From Gammaproteobacteria bacterium (ex Lamellibrachia satsuma) (lineage in GTDB: Bacteria; Pseudomonadota; Gammaproteobacteria; Chromatiales; Chromatiaceae): a stretch of DNA of 64,000 nucleotides. Below, one piece after another: positions 33,292 to 42,692 of this stretch. The stretch covers positions 3,512,001 through 3,576,000 of the forward strand of contig CP053680.1 of NCBI GenBank assembly GCA_019623805.1, given 5' to 3'. The notes beneath the pieces are model-generated. The model was given only the letters and a program-made list of their open reading frames with translations, was not told the DNA's origin and did not search any database. The translations under genes were made by a program, and so were the position numbers. The first letter of the stretch is position 1, and each line of letters starts with the position of its first letter.

Positions 33292-36200
33292 TTAATTGCT
33301 CTGTCGGTCTTTCCAAACGAAGAAGGCGGCGGGGACCACCACCAGGGTGAGCAGCGCCGCGCTCAACATGCCGCCTACCATTGGCGCGGCGATCGGCCGC
33401 ATCACATCTGACCCGGCTCCTCCCGCCAGCAGGATCGGCAACAAACCGAGAATAACGCTGGCCACGGTCATGATCTTTGGTCGCACTCGCAGTACCGCCC
33501 CCTTGATCACTGCCTCCCGTAACTCACGCTTTGTCATCTTCCGTCCTTGAGCGGCAGCGCTATTCGCTGCGGCGGCATAGGACTGGTTGAGGTAGACGAT
33601 CATCACCACCGCGGTCTCCACCGCGATGCCGGAAAGCGCGATGAAACCTATGCCGACAGCGATGGAGAGGTTGAAGTCGAGTAGCCAGAGCATCCAGGCA
33701 CCGCCGGTGAGGGCGAAGGGAAGGGTGCCGATCACGATTGCCACTTCAGTCATGTTGTGGAAGGCGAGGTAGAGCAGGATCACGATGATGATCAGGGTCA
33801 GCGGCACCACCTGCGCAAGCCGCGCATTTGCCCGCTGGTAGTGTTCGTATTGGCCCGACCAGGTGATCGAGTAACCCGGTGGCAGCGTCACTGCCTGGTT
33901 AACCCGCTGTTGCGCCTCTGCCACATAAGAGCCCAGGTCCCGCCCCCCGATGTCGACGTAAACCCAGCCGTTGGGACGGGCATTTTCGCTCTTGATCATC
34001 GGCGGTCCTTCCTCCACGCTGATCCTCGTCAGCTGACCGAGAGTGATGTGTCGGCCGTCCGGAGTGACGATGGGCAGGTTGCGCAGCTTCTCCTCGCTGT
34101 CGCGAATGGTTCGGGGGTAGCGGATGTTCACTGGATAGCGCTCCAGTCCCTCCACTGTCTCAGTGACATTCAAGCCACCGATGGCGGTGGTGACCACCGC
34201 CTGAACATCCTTGATACTGAGACCGAAGCGGGCGGCTCGCACCCGGTCGATTTCGACCCGGGAATAGCGCCCCCCGGCGACCCGTTCGGCAAAAGCCGAT
34301 GCGGTACCCGGTACTTCCCGCAGCACCTCCTCGATCTCGGCGCCGATTCTTTCTATCACTTTTAGGTCAGGTCCGGCCACCTTCACCCCCACCGGTGTTT
34401 TGATGCCGGTGGAGAGCATGTCGATACGGGTCTTGATCGGCATTACCCAGGCGTTGGTAACGCCGGGGATATCGACCCGTTGGTCGAGTTCCCGCTTGAG
34501 TTCTTCCAGTGTCATGCCCGGCCGCCACTGATCTTTCGGTTTGAGACGTATGGTGGTTTCGATCATGGTCAGGGGTGCCGGGTCGGTGGCTGTCTCGGCG
34601 CGCCCGATTTTGCCAAAGACGCGCTCCACCTCTGGGACTTGCCGGATCATGCGGTCCGTCTGTTGCAGTAGTTCCTGGGCCTTGCCGATGGAGAGGCCGG
34701 GGAAGGTGGTGGGCATGTACATCAGGTCGCCTTCATCCAGTTCAGGCATGAACTCGGAACCCAGCTGGGAGAGGGGCCAGACCGCCGTGAGCGTCAGCAG
34801 GATACTGACCAGGAAGACCGCAAAAGGGTGGCGGAGGGCGATATCGATGAGGGGGCGGTAGCTACGGATGGCCCAGCGGTTGATTGGGTTTTTCTCCTCC
34901 GCGGGCAGCGGGCCGCGAATGAGATAACCCATCAAAACCGGCACCAGGGTGATCGACAAACCTGCGGCGGCGGCCATGGCGTAGGTTTTGGTGTAGGCGA
35001 GAGGAGAGAAGAGCCGCCCCTCCTGACCTTGCAGGGTAAAGACGGGCAGAAAGCTCAGGGTAAGGATGATGAGAGAGTAGAAGAGCGGTGGACCAACCTC
35101 GAGTGCTGCCGCTTGGACCTGTTTCCAGCGATGGTGCCCCGTGATCCCTGCGCCATCCCGCTCGGCATGTTTATGCATGTTTTCCAGCATGACAATGGCG
35201 GCGTCCACCATGGTGCCGATGGCAATGGCGATACCGCCCAGGGACATGATATTGGCATTGATACCCTGCCACTGCATGATGCCGAAGGCGGCGAGGATGC
35301 CCACCGGCAGACTGAAGATGATGACTAGAGAAGTTCGCAGGTGAAAGAGGAACACCACACAGACCAGGGAGACGATGATGAACTCCTCTATCAGCCTTTG
35401 TTGCAGGTTATCCACAGACTGGTCGATCAACCGGGACCGGTCGTAAGTCTCGACGATCTCCACCCCATCAGGCAGACCCGTCTTGAGGGATTCCAGACGG
35501 CGTTTCACGCCGTCGATGGTGGTGCGGGCGTTCTCTCCCCAGCGCATGACCACGATGCCTCCGACCACTTCACCGAGTCCGTCAAGCTCAGCGATACCGC
35601 GGCGCATCTCAGGGCCGAGCCGGATATCGGACACATCCTTCAGCAGGATGGGGGTACCCTTGGAACTCAATCCCAGAGGGATTTCACGCAGATCCTCCAC
35701 TCCTTGCAGGTAGCCTGTGGCGTAGACCATGTGCTCCGCCTCGGCGCGCTCGATCACCGACCCGCCGACCTCTTGATTGCCGTCGCGAATGGCCTGCTTC
35801 ACCTTGGAGAGCGGGATGTTGTATAGGCGCAGCAGGTTGGGATTCAAGACCACCTGATACTGCCGCACCATACCGCCCACGGTGGCGATCTCCGCCACTC
35901 CCGGCACGGTCTGCAGTTCATACTTGAGGAACCAGTCCTGGATCGACCGTAACTGGCTCAGGTCGTGTTTGTGGTGTCGGTCTACCAACGCGTATTGATA
36001 GACCCAACCCACCCCGGTAGCGTCGGGTCCCAGGGCGGGTGTTACCCCCTCGGGCAAGCGGTCGCTGATCTGGGAAAGGTACTCGAGGACTCTGGAACGG
36101 GCCCAATAGAGATCGGTATCGTCCTCGAACACCACATAGACGAAAGAGTCGCCGAAGTAGGAGTAGCCACGAACCGCTACGGTGCCGGGCACCGAGAGCA

Positions 36201-36417
36201 TTGCGGTGGTAAGGGGGTAGGTGACCTGTGACTCCACCACTCCAGGGCTCTGACCTGGAAACTGGGTCTTGATGATCACCTGCGCGTCTGAGAGGTCGGG
36301 GATAGCGTCTATCGGTGTGTTGCGCAGGGCGTTGATACCCCAACCGATCAACAGCAGCGTGAGCAGTAGGATCAGCAGACGATTCTGGATCGACCAGCGG
36401 ATGACTGAGGCGATCAT
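33292..36417 (-). CDS. cusA: CusA/CzcA-type heavy-metal efflux RND transporter, probably Cu(I)/Ag(I)
   Basis: The protein has 1041 residues, the normal length for heavy-metal RND pumps. It has an N-terminal helix (LLILLLTLLLIGWGI), two large periplasmic loops and a TM4 motif MVDAAIVMLEN typical of metal RND proteins. The TRIDMLSTGIKTPVGVKV stretch carries the Met that binds Cu(I) in E. coli CusA, and MIETTIRLKP carries a second; together with the adaptor's metal modules this favours copper or silver over zinc/cobalt. It works as the inner-membrane trimer of a tripartite proton-driven exporter. No outer-membrane CusC-type gene is present in this window. It starts 24 bases after the adaptor stop, in one (-) operon. 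Confidence 0.93.
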   Translation of the reverse strand: MIASVIRWSIQNRLLILLLTLLLIGWGINALRNTPIDAIPDLSDAQVIIKTQFPGQSPGVVESQVTYPLTTAMLSVPGTVAVRGYSYFGDSFVYVVFEDDTDLYWARSRVLEYLSQISDRLPEGVTPALGPDATGVGWVYQYALVDRHHKHDLSQLRSIQDWFLKYELQTVPGVAEIATVGGMVRQYQVVLNPNLLRLYNIPLSKVKQAIRDGNQEVGGSVIERAEAEHMVYATGYLQGVEDLREIPLGLSSKGTPILLKDVSDIRLGPEMRRGIAELDGLGEVVGGIVVMRWGENARTTIDGVKRRLESLKTGLPDGVEIVETYDRSRLIDQSVDNLQQRLIEEFIIVSLVCVVFLFHLRTSLVIIFSLPVGILAAFGIMQWQGINANIMSLGGIAIAIGTMVDAAIVMLENMHKHAERDGAGITGHHRWKQVQAAALEVGPPLFYSLIILTLSFLPVFTLQGQEGRLFSPLAYTKTYAMAAAAGLSITLVPVLMGYLIRGPLPAEEKNPINRWAIRSYRPLIDIALRHPFAVFLVSILLTLTAVWPLSQLGSEFMPELDEGDLMYMPTTFPGLSIGKAQELLQQTDRMIRQVPEVERVFGKIGRAETATDPAPLTMIETTIRLKPKDQWRPGMTLEELKRELDQRVDIPGVTNAWVMPIKTRIDMLSTGIKTPVGVKVAGPDLKVIERIGAEIEEVLREVPGTASAFAERVAGGRYSRVEIDRVRAARFGLSIKDVQAVVTTAIGGLNVTETVEGLERYPVNIRYPRTIRDSEEKLRNLPIVTPDGRHITLGQLTRISVEEGPPMIKSENARPNGWVYVDIGGRDLGSYVAEAQQRVNQAVTLPPGYSITWSGQYEHYQRANARLAQVVPLTLIIIVILLYLAFHNMTEVAIVIGTLPFALTGGAWMLWLLDFNLSIAVGIGFIALSGIAVETAVVMIVYLNQSYAAAANSAAAQGRKMTKRELREAVIKGAVLRVRPKIMTVASVILGLLPILLAGGAGSDVMRPIAAPMVGGMLSAALLTLVVVPAAFFVWKDRQSN

Positions 36418-36441
36418 CGGGGAGGTGTCTTCTCGCGGAGG

Positions 36442-38037
36442 CTAAGGCAGTGTTGGCAGTGCGAGGCGGGAGAGGCTGGCGTGAAGATTGGACTCAGAGT
36501 CGATGAGAAACTGGCCTGAAACCACCACCCGCTCGTTTTCTTTAAGTCCATTGGTTATCTCTACCCACTCACCCCGTTCCTCGCCGATTGTGACTTCACG
36601 CGGCTGGAAACGACCTTCTCCCAAGGCGACGATAACACGCTGTTGCCTGCCTGTCTCGATGAGCGCCTCACGAGGGATGGCAAGTACGTTGAGCCTGGGA
36701 GGAGTATGGATGGAAATCTCGGTATACATGTTGGGTTTAAGCAGTTCGTCCGGGTTGTCGAAGCGCATGCGAACCTTGAGGGTGCGCGTCTCGGGGTCAA
36801 GGTTGGGGTAGATGTATTCCACCTTGCCTTCCCACACCCGGTTGGGAACGGAAGGCAGGCGAACTTCCGCTTGCAGACCCTCCGTCACCCTGACGGCATC
36901 GTTTTCAAACACATCAGCAAGCACCCATACGGTGGAGAGGCTGGCGAGAGTAAGCACCGGGTTTTCCGCTCTGACAAAATCACCCTCCAGCACATTCAGG
37001 ACTGAAATGATGCCCGCATCCTGGGCGAAGGTCTTGTCGTAGTAGGCCGAAATCAGCGGTGTCTTGATGCCGAACAGGAGTTGGCCTTTCTTCACCCGCT
37101 CCCCTTCGGAACTGACTGACAGATTTTCGATAAAACCCTCGGAAGGTGCATACACTTTGACCAGCCGGTCACGGTCGTACCCCACGTAACCCAGGGTCTC
37201 CAGTCGATGTAACAGGGTGCGTTTCTGCACACTTGCAGTACGAACGCCCAGTTGCTGGATGATTTCGGGTCTGATACTCACCGGCGGCAGACTCTCATCG
37301 ACAGACTGCGCTGCAGCTACCGGCACCAGATCCATACCGCAGATCGGGCAGCTCCCGGGTTTAGCGGACACAATCTGCGGATGCATGGGGCAGACGTAGT
37401 TCGGATCAAGATGTTTCCGGGCATGCTCCTCCTCAGTCTCCACTTGGGTCTGTTCCGGCTTGTCGGGAGTTATCCCGCTTTTCATCGCCATGCCCTCGTG
37501 TTCCGGTGCCGGCTGCACTTTGGGTTGTTCGTTCATCATCATCTTGTGATCGGACATGGCCGGTGCGGATTCCGGCACACTGGTCTCTTCTTTTGCCTTC
37601 ACCAAAAACATACCGCAGATATCGCAGCGACCCGGTTGATCGCTGGTCTGTTCGGGATGCATTGGGCAGACATAGCTTGGATCACTATGCTTGTGGACAT
37701 GCTCTTCTGCCGTCTCTGCAGCAGCTGGCATCGTTGCCGCGCCGGTAGTCTCCGTCTCCGCTTTCACCAGAAACATTCCACAGATTGCGCAACTACCCGG
37801 CTTATGGCTCGTTTCCTGAGGATGCATTGGGCATGCATAAGCAGGGGTAGAGTGCATTTGAGTATGTTTCAACCCATGCTCATCCACAGCATCTGCCAGT
37901 GCACCGCCCGCCATTACCATGATCAGTAAAAGCGCAAGAAGCTGTTGGAATTGCTTAAGGATGCGGCAATTGTCCGCCTCCCCCTGTAGGGGAGGGGAAA
38001 GGGTAAAACAGGGCGTAGACGGACGTTGACTAGCCAT
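36442..38037 (-). CDS. cusB: CusB-type RND periplasmic adaptor with three heavy-metal-binding modules
   Basis: The protein has 531 residues. After a hydrophobic export segment (LLALLLIMVMAGGALA) come three copies of the heavy-metal-binding module YxCPMHP...G-x-C-x-ICGM, at about residues 68-95, 120-147 and 213-240, separated by His/Met/Glu-rich linkers. The rest is a membrane-fusion-protein fold: hairpin/lipoyl region (YAPSEGFIENLSVSSEGERVKKGQ) and beta-barrel domain (VRLPSVPNRVWEGKVEYIYP). Three modules are more than the usual none or one. The ATG overlaps the preceding stop by 8 bases, giving a long N-terminal extension before the hydrophobic segment that includes a small G/C-rich inverted repeat; the true start could be later. 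Confidence 0.92.
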   Translation of the reverse strand: MASQRPSTPCFTLSPPLQGEADNCRILKQFQQLLALLLIMVMAGGALADAVDEHGLKHTQMHSTPAYACPMHPQETSHKPGSCAICGMFLVKAETETTGAATMPAAAETAEEHVHKHSDPSYVCPMHPEQTSDQPGRCDICGMFLVKAKEETSVPESAPAMSDHKMMMNEQPKVQPAPEHEGMAMKSGITPDKPEQTQVETEEEHARKHLDPNYVCPMHPQIVSAKPGSCPICGMDLVPVAAAQSVDESLPPVSIRPEIIQQLGVRTASVQKRTLLHRLETLGYVGYDRDRLVKVYAPSEGFIENLSVSSEGERVKKGQLLFGIKTPLISAYYDKTFAQDAGIISVLNVLEGDFVRAENPVLTLASLSTVWVLADVFENDAVRVTEGLQAEVRLPSVPNRVWEGKVEYIYPNLDPETRTLKVRMRFDNPDELLKPNMYTEISIHTPPRLNVLAIPREALIETGRQQRVIVALGEGRFQPREVTIGEERGEWVEITNGLKENERVVVSGQFLIDSESNLHASLSRLALPTLP

Positions 38038-38608
38038 TGTGCTGATGCTTCATGTGCTCATTCGGCATGTTCTGGTCAGCCTTCAGAGTCTTTCTTTTAT
38101 AGGTGAAGGAAGTGGGTTCGGTTCGGTTTTTTCGGCCCTGTACAACATATTCGACGCTGACCTGGTATTCACCTTCCATATCGAAACGGGCAAAGGCGCG
38201 ATGGTGCGATTCGTGGGAACGCAGGGCGACGCGCTGTGGCTCGCCATGGCCCTCGATGACCAGTGCGCCCAGCGCCTCCTTGATGAGCCCTCCACTATTA
38301 TCTTCCGAGAAGGTGATGTTGAAGAGGTGGGTGGGCCCCCTGGCTCCTGGTTGATGCCGTGCCGGCGATTCGGCCCTGAGTACGAACAGGCGAACATCGA
38401 CTCCATCGACCTTGCTTTGGTTTACAGGTGCCCCAAGTGGAACCGCCAAGTCGGAGATCATGCCCTGGTTCGTGACATAAATCGCGCCGGGATAGAGTTT
38501 TTTGTCCGGGTCGTCAACTTTCTGCTCCTCTGCCAGCAGGGGACTCTGCATGCCCACGCAGAGGCCGAGACCCAGCAGGCAGTAAGCTGTTTTCTTTATC
38601 GTATCCAT
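38030..38608 (-). CDS. Unknown secreted protein of the copper operon
   Basis: The protein has 192 residues with a signal peptide (AYCLLGLGLCVGMQSPLLAEE). I do not recognise a family. The mature part is beta-rich (VDVRLFVLRAES, RFDMEGEYQVSVEYVV) and ends His/Met-rich (MPNEHMKHQHNG), which would suit weak copper binding. It overlaps the adaptor gene by 8 bases and follows the next gene by 2, so it belongs to the metal-efflux operon. Confidence 0.75.
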   Translation of the reverse strand: MDTIKKTAYCLLGLGLCVGMQSPLLAEEQKVDDPDKKLYPGAIYVTNQGMISDLAVPLGAPVNQSKVDGVDVRLFVLRAESPARHQPGARGPTHLFNITFSEDNSGGLIKEALGALVIEGHGEPQRVALRSHESHHRAFARFDMEGEYQVSVEYVVQGRKNRTEPTSFTYKRKTLKADQNMPNEHMKHQHNG

Positions 38609-38610
38609 GT

Positions 38611-39531
38611 CTAATTCTCCAAAATCAAAATATTGTCCTGGCGTGCACCGGCAACGACGATGCTGACTTTCTGTCCCGCTTTTATCTCATTGTTCCGGTT
38701 GTGGATCACCATGAAAGAGGAACCGAGCTGGTTTAGATCTTTAGGTGCCATGAGGCCGAGCCTGGGTACCCGAAGTACGGAGTAGCGGTTGCCCGTTGTC
38801 GGGTCGAGTACGTAAGTATTCTTGCCAGCTGTATCCATCGATTTGATGCCCTTGGAGCGGAACTGGACATTCAACAGGCCTCCGTTGCCGCTTAGCTTCG
38901 CATCGATGACCTGCAGCGATGCCCCCGCCGGTGGTTTTTCCCTTTCAGCCTTGAGCCGCTCTGCTTCCAATGCGCCGCTAGGGATATACCCGGCTCCCTT
39001 TTTTGGCACTATGTCATGTTGTTCCAATCCAGCCACGGCCACCACTACCGGTTTGCCTGGCGTTACCAGTCCCTTTTTGTCCCAAAAAGTGAGTTTGGAC
39101 GCCGGTATCTCGGCCGCTTTTTCCAGGGACACGCTCATGGCGATCATCTGCAGACGGTCAAGTTTCACGAATTCTGTAATCTCTTTCTTTTCAGTCTCTC
39201 TGTTTTCGTTCTGTTCGAGGTGCTTTTCGTTTTCGGCCTCTCTCTCCTCAGTGATAATAAAGGTTGCCATGGGATGTGCCGGCAGCTCTTCCACCTCCAC
39301 GATCCGATAGCTCAACTCGATCTCCACCCCTTTGGCGGTCGGTTGCTTTATCAGCAGGCGTTCCACGTTGAGTCCCCTGTGGAACTTCGTCTCTGTTTCG
39401 CTGCCGCTCTTGTTTGCGGCATGTTCATCGGCATGTGATGCGTGATGATGAACGGATTGTGCCGGAACTGTCACAGGCAGCAGGGCGAGGCTGCCGGCAA
39501 TCAGGATTGAAGGCCACTTGTTGTAATTCAT
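38611..39531 (-). CDS. Unknown secreted protein, His-rich N-terminus, first gene of the copper operon
   Basis: The protein has about 306 residues from ATG 39,531, which has gtgaggt six to eight bases upstream; an ATG at 39,549 is less likely. A signal peptide (PSILIAGSLALLPVTVPAQS) is followed by HHHASHADEHAA, a likely metal-binding patch. The rest is mixed, with a charged coiled stretch (EEREAENEKHLEQNENRETEKKE is interrupted by no Pro) and beta segments. No family is recognised. It ends 2 bases before the next gene. Its place at the head of the CusBA operon suggests a periplasmic metal-handling role. Confidence 0.7.
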   Translation of the reverse strand: MNYNKWPSILIAGSLALLPVTVPAQSVHHHASHADEHAANKSGSETETKFHRGLNVERLLIKQPTAKGVEIELSYRIVEVEELPAHPMATFIITEEREAENEKHLEQNENRETEKKEITEFVKLDRLQMIAMSVSLEKAAEIPASKLTFWDKKGLVTPGKPVVVAVAGLEQHDIVPKKGAGYIPSGALEAERLKAEREKPPAGASLQVIDAKLSGNGGLLNVQFRSKGIKSMDTAGKNTYVLDPTTGNRYSVLRVPRLGLMAPKDLNQLGSSFMVIHNRNNEIKAGQKVSIVVAGARQDNILILEN

Positions 39532-39598
39532 GGGATACCTCACTTGCATTTCTACGAAATCCCGGTTTAAGAATAGATCCGTGTAGGACGATCGCCTG

Positions 39599-39628
39599 AA
39601 AAAAGAGAGCAGCTCGCGCTGCTCTCTT
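39599..39628 (-). terminator. Rho-independent terminator of the multicopper oxidase gene
   Basis: A perfect 10-bp stem, agagagcagc (39,604-39,613) with gctgctctct (39,618-39,627) around a tcgc loop, is followed on the minus strand by a run of six T (aaaaaa at 39,599-39,604 on +). It lies 25 bases after the oxidase stop and separates that gene from the copper operon. Confidence 0.9.
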
Positions 39629-39652
39629 CATGTTGACGATAACGGCTTAAGG

Positions 39653-41128
39653 CTATTGAATCGTGTTGCTGATGTGAATCAACTGAGCCTGACCGCCGGG
39701 GTAGAGCCCGTTATTGGTCACCGTGTAGTCGTTGTGGCTATGCGCCGGATACCATTGGTCGAGCAGGTTTTGGTCGACATTGTTAGGATCGATTGCGCCC
39801 CAATCAAAGCCGAATTCGTTGGCTCCGCCACCTTGGCCATTGGTGAATGACTGGGTGGCGTTCATGCCCACCCGGGCCAGGCTGCTGGTTGGCAGGATCA
39901 CGTCGTAGGTCTCGCCAGAGCCGACGTGCACGGTGTACATCTCCCGTTTCTGATCGTCAGAGTTAAAGGGATTTGCATCCTTACCGACGATTGAGAAGTG
40001 GGCGCCGTGGATATGCCAGGGAACCTCCTGGTAACCCATGTTGATGATGCGCATCAGCACCCGTTCGTTCCAGTTGGCCTCGATGGTAGCGGCATAGTTG
40101 GAGCGCTTACCCCTGAATGGGATCGCAGGATCGTTGTTGCTTCCGGTGAGCATGCCGGTGGGTGGTCCTTCAGCACGGCCGTTACAGCCTTCGAAGTCAC
40201 CGGTTGCCGGGTCGGCGGTTCGGCTGGCCGCATTACAGGCGGCCATATCCTTCAACGGCAGCAGAACATCAGGGAAGGCACGGCCGTTCACCATCCACCA
40301 ATCGGCTTGGTGGTCGGCAAAATTGTAGCTCTCGACTTCAGCGATCTCTGCCGGTGTCTTGGGACCATAAGGCAGACCGGCGAAGGCAGCTCCATCGAAG
40401 TCGGTCTGGATGGCATCGTGACCCGCTGTGTCGATGTCGGAGAGCAGCACGATGAATTCACGATCGTAGCGATCCTTGTCGAAACCGTAGACACGCTTGC
40501 CTTGGTTCTTTTTACCGCGGGGGCGGATGACCATCGCACCGTACATGCCCATGGTGATGTGCTCGGAGGCTTCCACATGACAGTGCCACATGTAAGTGCC
40601 GGGTTTCTGGGCCTTGAAGTAGTAGGTGCCGACGTCATTCCCAGCATCCAGGCAGGCTTGTTGCGCGACTGGATCAGCATTCAAGACCGGATCATTACAG
40701 GTAGGCACTTCCCAGGAGGTCTCGTTAAAACCGTCGTTCTGGGTGGAGACGTGCAGACCATGCAAGTGGATGGTGTGTGGATCTACCGGGGCCAGTGGAT
40801 TGGCGTTGCCGATGTTGCGCAGATGGACGAAGACATCGTCGCCCTGATTCACGTCGATGATCGGTGCCGGCATGTTGGCACAGCCCGGTTGGGCCGCAGT
40901 GCCATCCACGTCATCGCAGAAGCCGCGAATATAGACCTTGCGGTAGTCTCCTGCAGCTTGGTAGACACCCCCTGTGGCCGGCGTATTTGGCGCATACCCG
41001 TTGTGGTTAGGCAGATACATCATGCCGTCAGTGGCAGCGAGATGCAGGTGCCTTACCGCTGCCGATGCCTGGCTGCTAAACAGCGGCATCGCGACTGCGA
41101 GTCCTAATAATAAGATCCTCTTCTTCAT
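39653..41128 (-). CDS. Multicopper oxidase, periplasmic
   Basis: The protein has 491 residues with a signal peptide (ILLLGLAVAMPLFSSQASA). Copper-site motifs are present in order: HTIHLHGLH, MWHCHVEASEHI, PWHIHGAHF and HSHNDY near the end. The arrangement, with a HCH motif in the first half and a C-terminal HSHND, differs from CueO/laccase order, so assigning type 1 and trinuclear sites needs a model. The Met-poor sequence makes a CueO-like cuprous oxidase less certain; Cu(I), Mn(II) or a phenolic or inorganic substrate are all possible. A strong Shine-Dalgarno (cggaggagag on the minus strand) precedes the start. It lies just upstream of the CusBA-type operon on the same strand but is separated from it by a terminator. 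Confidence 0.88.
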   Translation of the reverse strand: MKKRILLLGLAVAMPLFSSQASAAVRHLHLAATDGMMYLPNHNGYAPNTPATGGVYQAAGDYRKVYIRGFCDDVDGTAAQPGCANMPAPIIDVNQGDDVFVHLRNIGNANPLAPVDPHTIHLHGLHVSTQNDGFNETSWEVPTCNDPVLNADPVAQQACLDAGNDVGTYYFKAQKPGTYMWHCHVEASEHITMGMYGAMVIRPRGKKNQGKRVYGFDKDRYDREFIVLLSDIDTAGHDAIQTDFDGAAFAGLPYGPKTPAEIAEVESYNFADHQADWWMVNGRAFPDVLLPLKDMAACNAASRTADPATGDFEGCNGRAEGPPTGMLTGSNNDPAIPFRGKRSNYAATIEANWNERVLMRIINMGYQEVPWHIHGAHFSIVGKDANPFNSDDQKREMYTVHVGSGETYDVILPTSSLARVGMNATQSFTNGQGGGANEFGFDWGAIDPNNVDQNLLDQWYPAHSHNDYTVTNNGLYPGGQAQLIHISNTIQ

Positions 41129-41690
41129 TTTTCTCTCCTCCGAGATTAACAGGACCAGCGGGGCAGTCCCGTATTCTGCTTCATGCGATTGATTTTAATT
41201 CCTGGCTGACCATTCCCCATCACACATGCCGACCAAAGTCATAAAATCGCCAATTTAAAGTTAAATAATGGCTAAATCATGAAGCAGCGCATTGAAATTA
41301 CCTTTTAATCGTGCTTGCCCGCTGCCGATATATTTAAATATTGTTTCAGGTATTGATCAATTTGGTGAAACCCTACTATGATGGGTAGGGTGAACCTTAA
41401 TTTTATCTTAAGAAACAGGGCGAACCGCTTGCGGATAGGCTATTGGTTTAAAATAAAATCTATAAAAAACAATAAGATATAAATATCAAGATGGGGTGAT
41501 GTCGGTATTCTTTACAGATATTTGTCGTGGCACCAGAAGTAATGAAGTAAAAAACCCTGAAAAAACAATAAGTTATTAAAAGACCTTAGGGTATTTACGG
41601 TGTCGGGATACTTTCCACTGGGTATTTTTCCGCTGGATGGGTCTCAGGAAATGTGACATATATCAAGCTGGTGGTGCTGGTTTTTTGTTG
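41129..41690. other. Long AT-rich divergent intergenic region
   Basis: This is over 560 bases between the multicopper oxidase (-) and the kinase (+). It holds several A/T runs and short direct repeats (aaaaaacaataag twice, near 41,463 and 41,562) but no open frame or recognisable operator. The oxidase promoter must lie here. Confidence 0.5.
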
Positions 41691-41706
41691 TGGCACAGGG
41701 TTTGCA
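41691..41706 (+). promoter_or_regulatory. Sigma-54 promoter (TGGCAC-N5-TTGCA)
   Basis: tggcacagggtttgca matches the -24/-12 consensus with GG and GC separated by the required 10 bases. It lies about 97 bases before the kinase start and points toward it. Confidence 0.8.
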
Positions 41707-41803
41707 TGCTATTTCATCAAATAACAGCCTGGCGTAGCGGACGGCAAACGGGCGTGAAATAGAAAACATAGCACTTGGCCATAAATTACGGGGGATATAA
41801 CGG

Positions 41804-42652
41804 ATGGAAAGACTGAAAGTCGTTAAGGAGTCTGTTGGTGGGCGGCAGGTACGTCTGGGCTCCAACAGCATGCCTGAAATGGTCAAGCGGTATGAGAGCC
41901 TCGACTTCAGTCCGGTGGAATTGGCCGATGCCCGCACTGCTGGTTGTGACAGAAGTCATTCCGGTTCGGGTTCGGAGAATCTTCCACTCTCCCTGCTCAA
42001 TGCCCAGGAGGCGGAACGAAAGCGGATCTCGCGGGAACTGCACGATTCCGTCTGCCAGTCGCTGACCGAAATCAGCCTGCGCGTACAGCGCTGCGTTACC
42101 CATATCGAACGGGAAACTGCCGAGGAGCATCTGGGTGATGAGTGGGAGAATCTTTCCTCATTGCCCCTGTTGGTTAGGGAGTCGCTTGCCGAAGTTCGTA
42201 ATATTTGCATGGCGCTTCGTCCCTCTGTGCTGGATGACCTTGGCGTTATTCTGGCCATTCAATGCCACTGTAGGCGCCTGCGTGAGACGAAGCCGGGATT
42301 TACCATCGACACGTCGTTTACAGTGTCGGAGGATCAGATTCCAGACAAGTACAAAACCGCGATTTTTCGTGTGGTGCAGGAGGCGTTGAACAATGCCGTC
42401 AAATACTCCGATGCCACGAGAATACTGGTCACTCTGCACAGAGAGGGTGACGAGTTACTGCTGTCGATCGAGGACGATGGGCGGGGCTTTGATCTCACTG
42501 AGGTCTACGCGAAAAGTTTTCCCGATCAAAACGGCGGGCTGGGTTTGTATAGCATGCCTGAGTGGGTTGAAGGACTGGGCGGCAGATTTTTCATTGAGAC
42601 CGATCAAGATCGTGGCACTGTGGTCAGCGCAAATTGGCTGTTGGCTGGCTGA
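41804..42652 (+). CDS. Soluble NarX/DegS-type sensor histidine kinase
   Basis: The protein has 282 residues with no membrane segment. The HisKA_3 dimerisation box is at about residues 68-95 (ERKRISRELHDSVCQSL, phospho-His at 80), with the typical ALRPSVLDDLG after it. A HATPase domain fills the C-terminal half: VVQEALNNAVKYS (N box), EDDGRGFD (G1), GGLGLYSM (G2). The first 65 residues show no known sensor fold. It phosphorylates a NarL-type regulator; none is adjacent, and the one at 22,569 is a possible but unproven partner. A sigma-54 promoter upstream implies control by an RpoN enhancer-binding protein. Confidence 0.88.
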   Translation: MERLKVVKESVGGRQVRLGSNSMPEMVKRYESLDFSPVELADARTAGCDRSHSGSGSENLPLSLLNAQEAERKRISRELHDSVCQSLTEISLRVQRCVTHIERETAEEHLGDEWENLSSLPLLVRESLAEVRNICMALRPSVLDDLGVILAIQCHCRRLRETKPGFTIDTSFTVSEDQIPDKYKTAIFRVVQEALNNAVKYSDATRILVTLHREGDELLLSIEDDGRGFDLTEVYAKSFPDQNGGLGLYSMPEWVEGLGGRFFIETDQDRGTVVSANWLLAG

Positions 42653-42692
42653 AGCCTCTTCCTGTTCTCATTCAATCTCTTTGGGTTTGATT

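Noticed and set aside
37975..38000. Small G/C inverted repeat (cctcccc/ggggagg) in the adaptor's N-terminal extension as a mobile element
   Set aside because: Only 7-bp arms; more likely that the true start is downstream or that this is chance.
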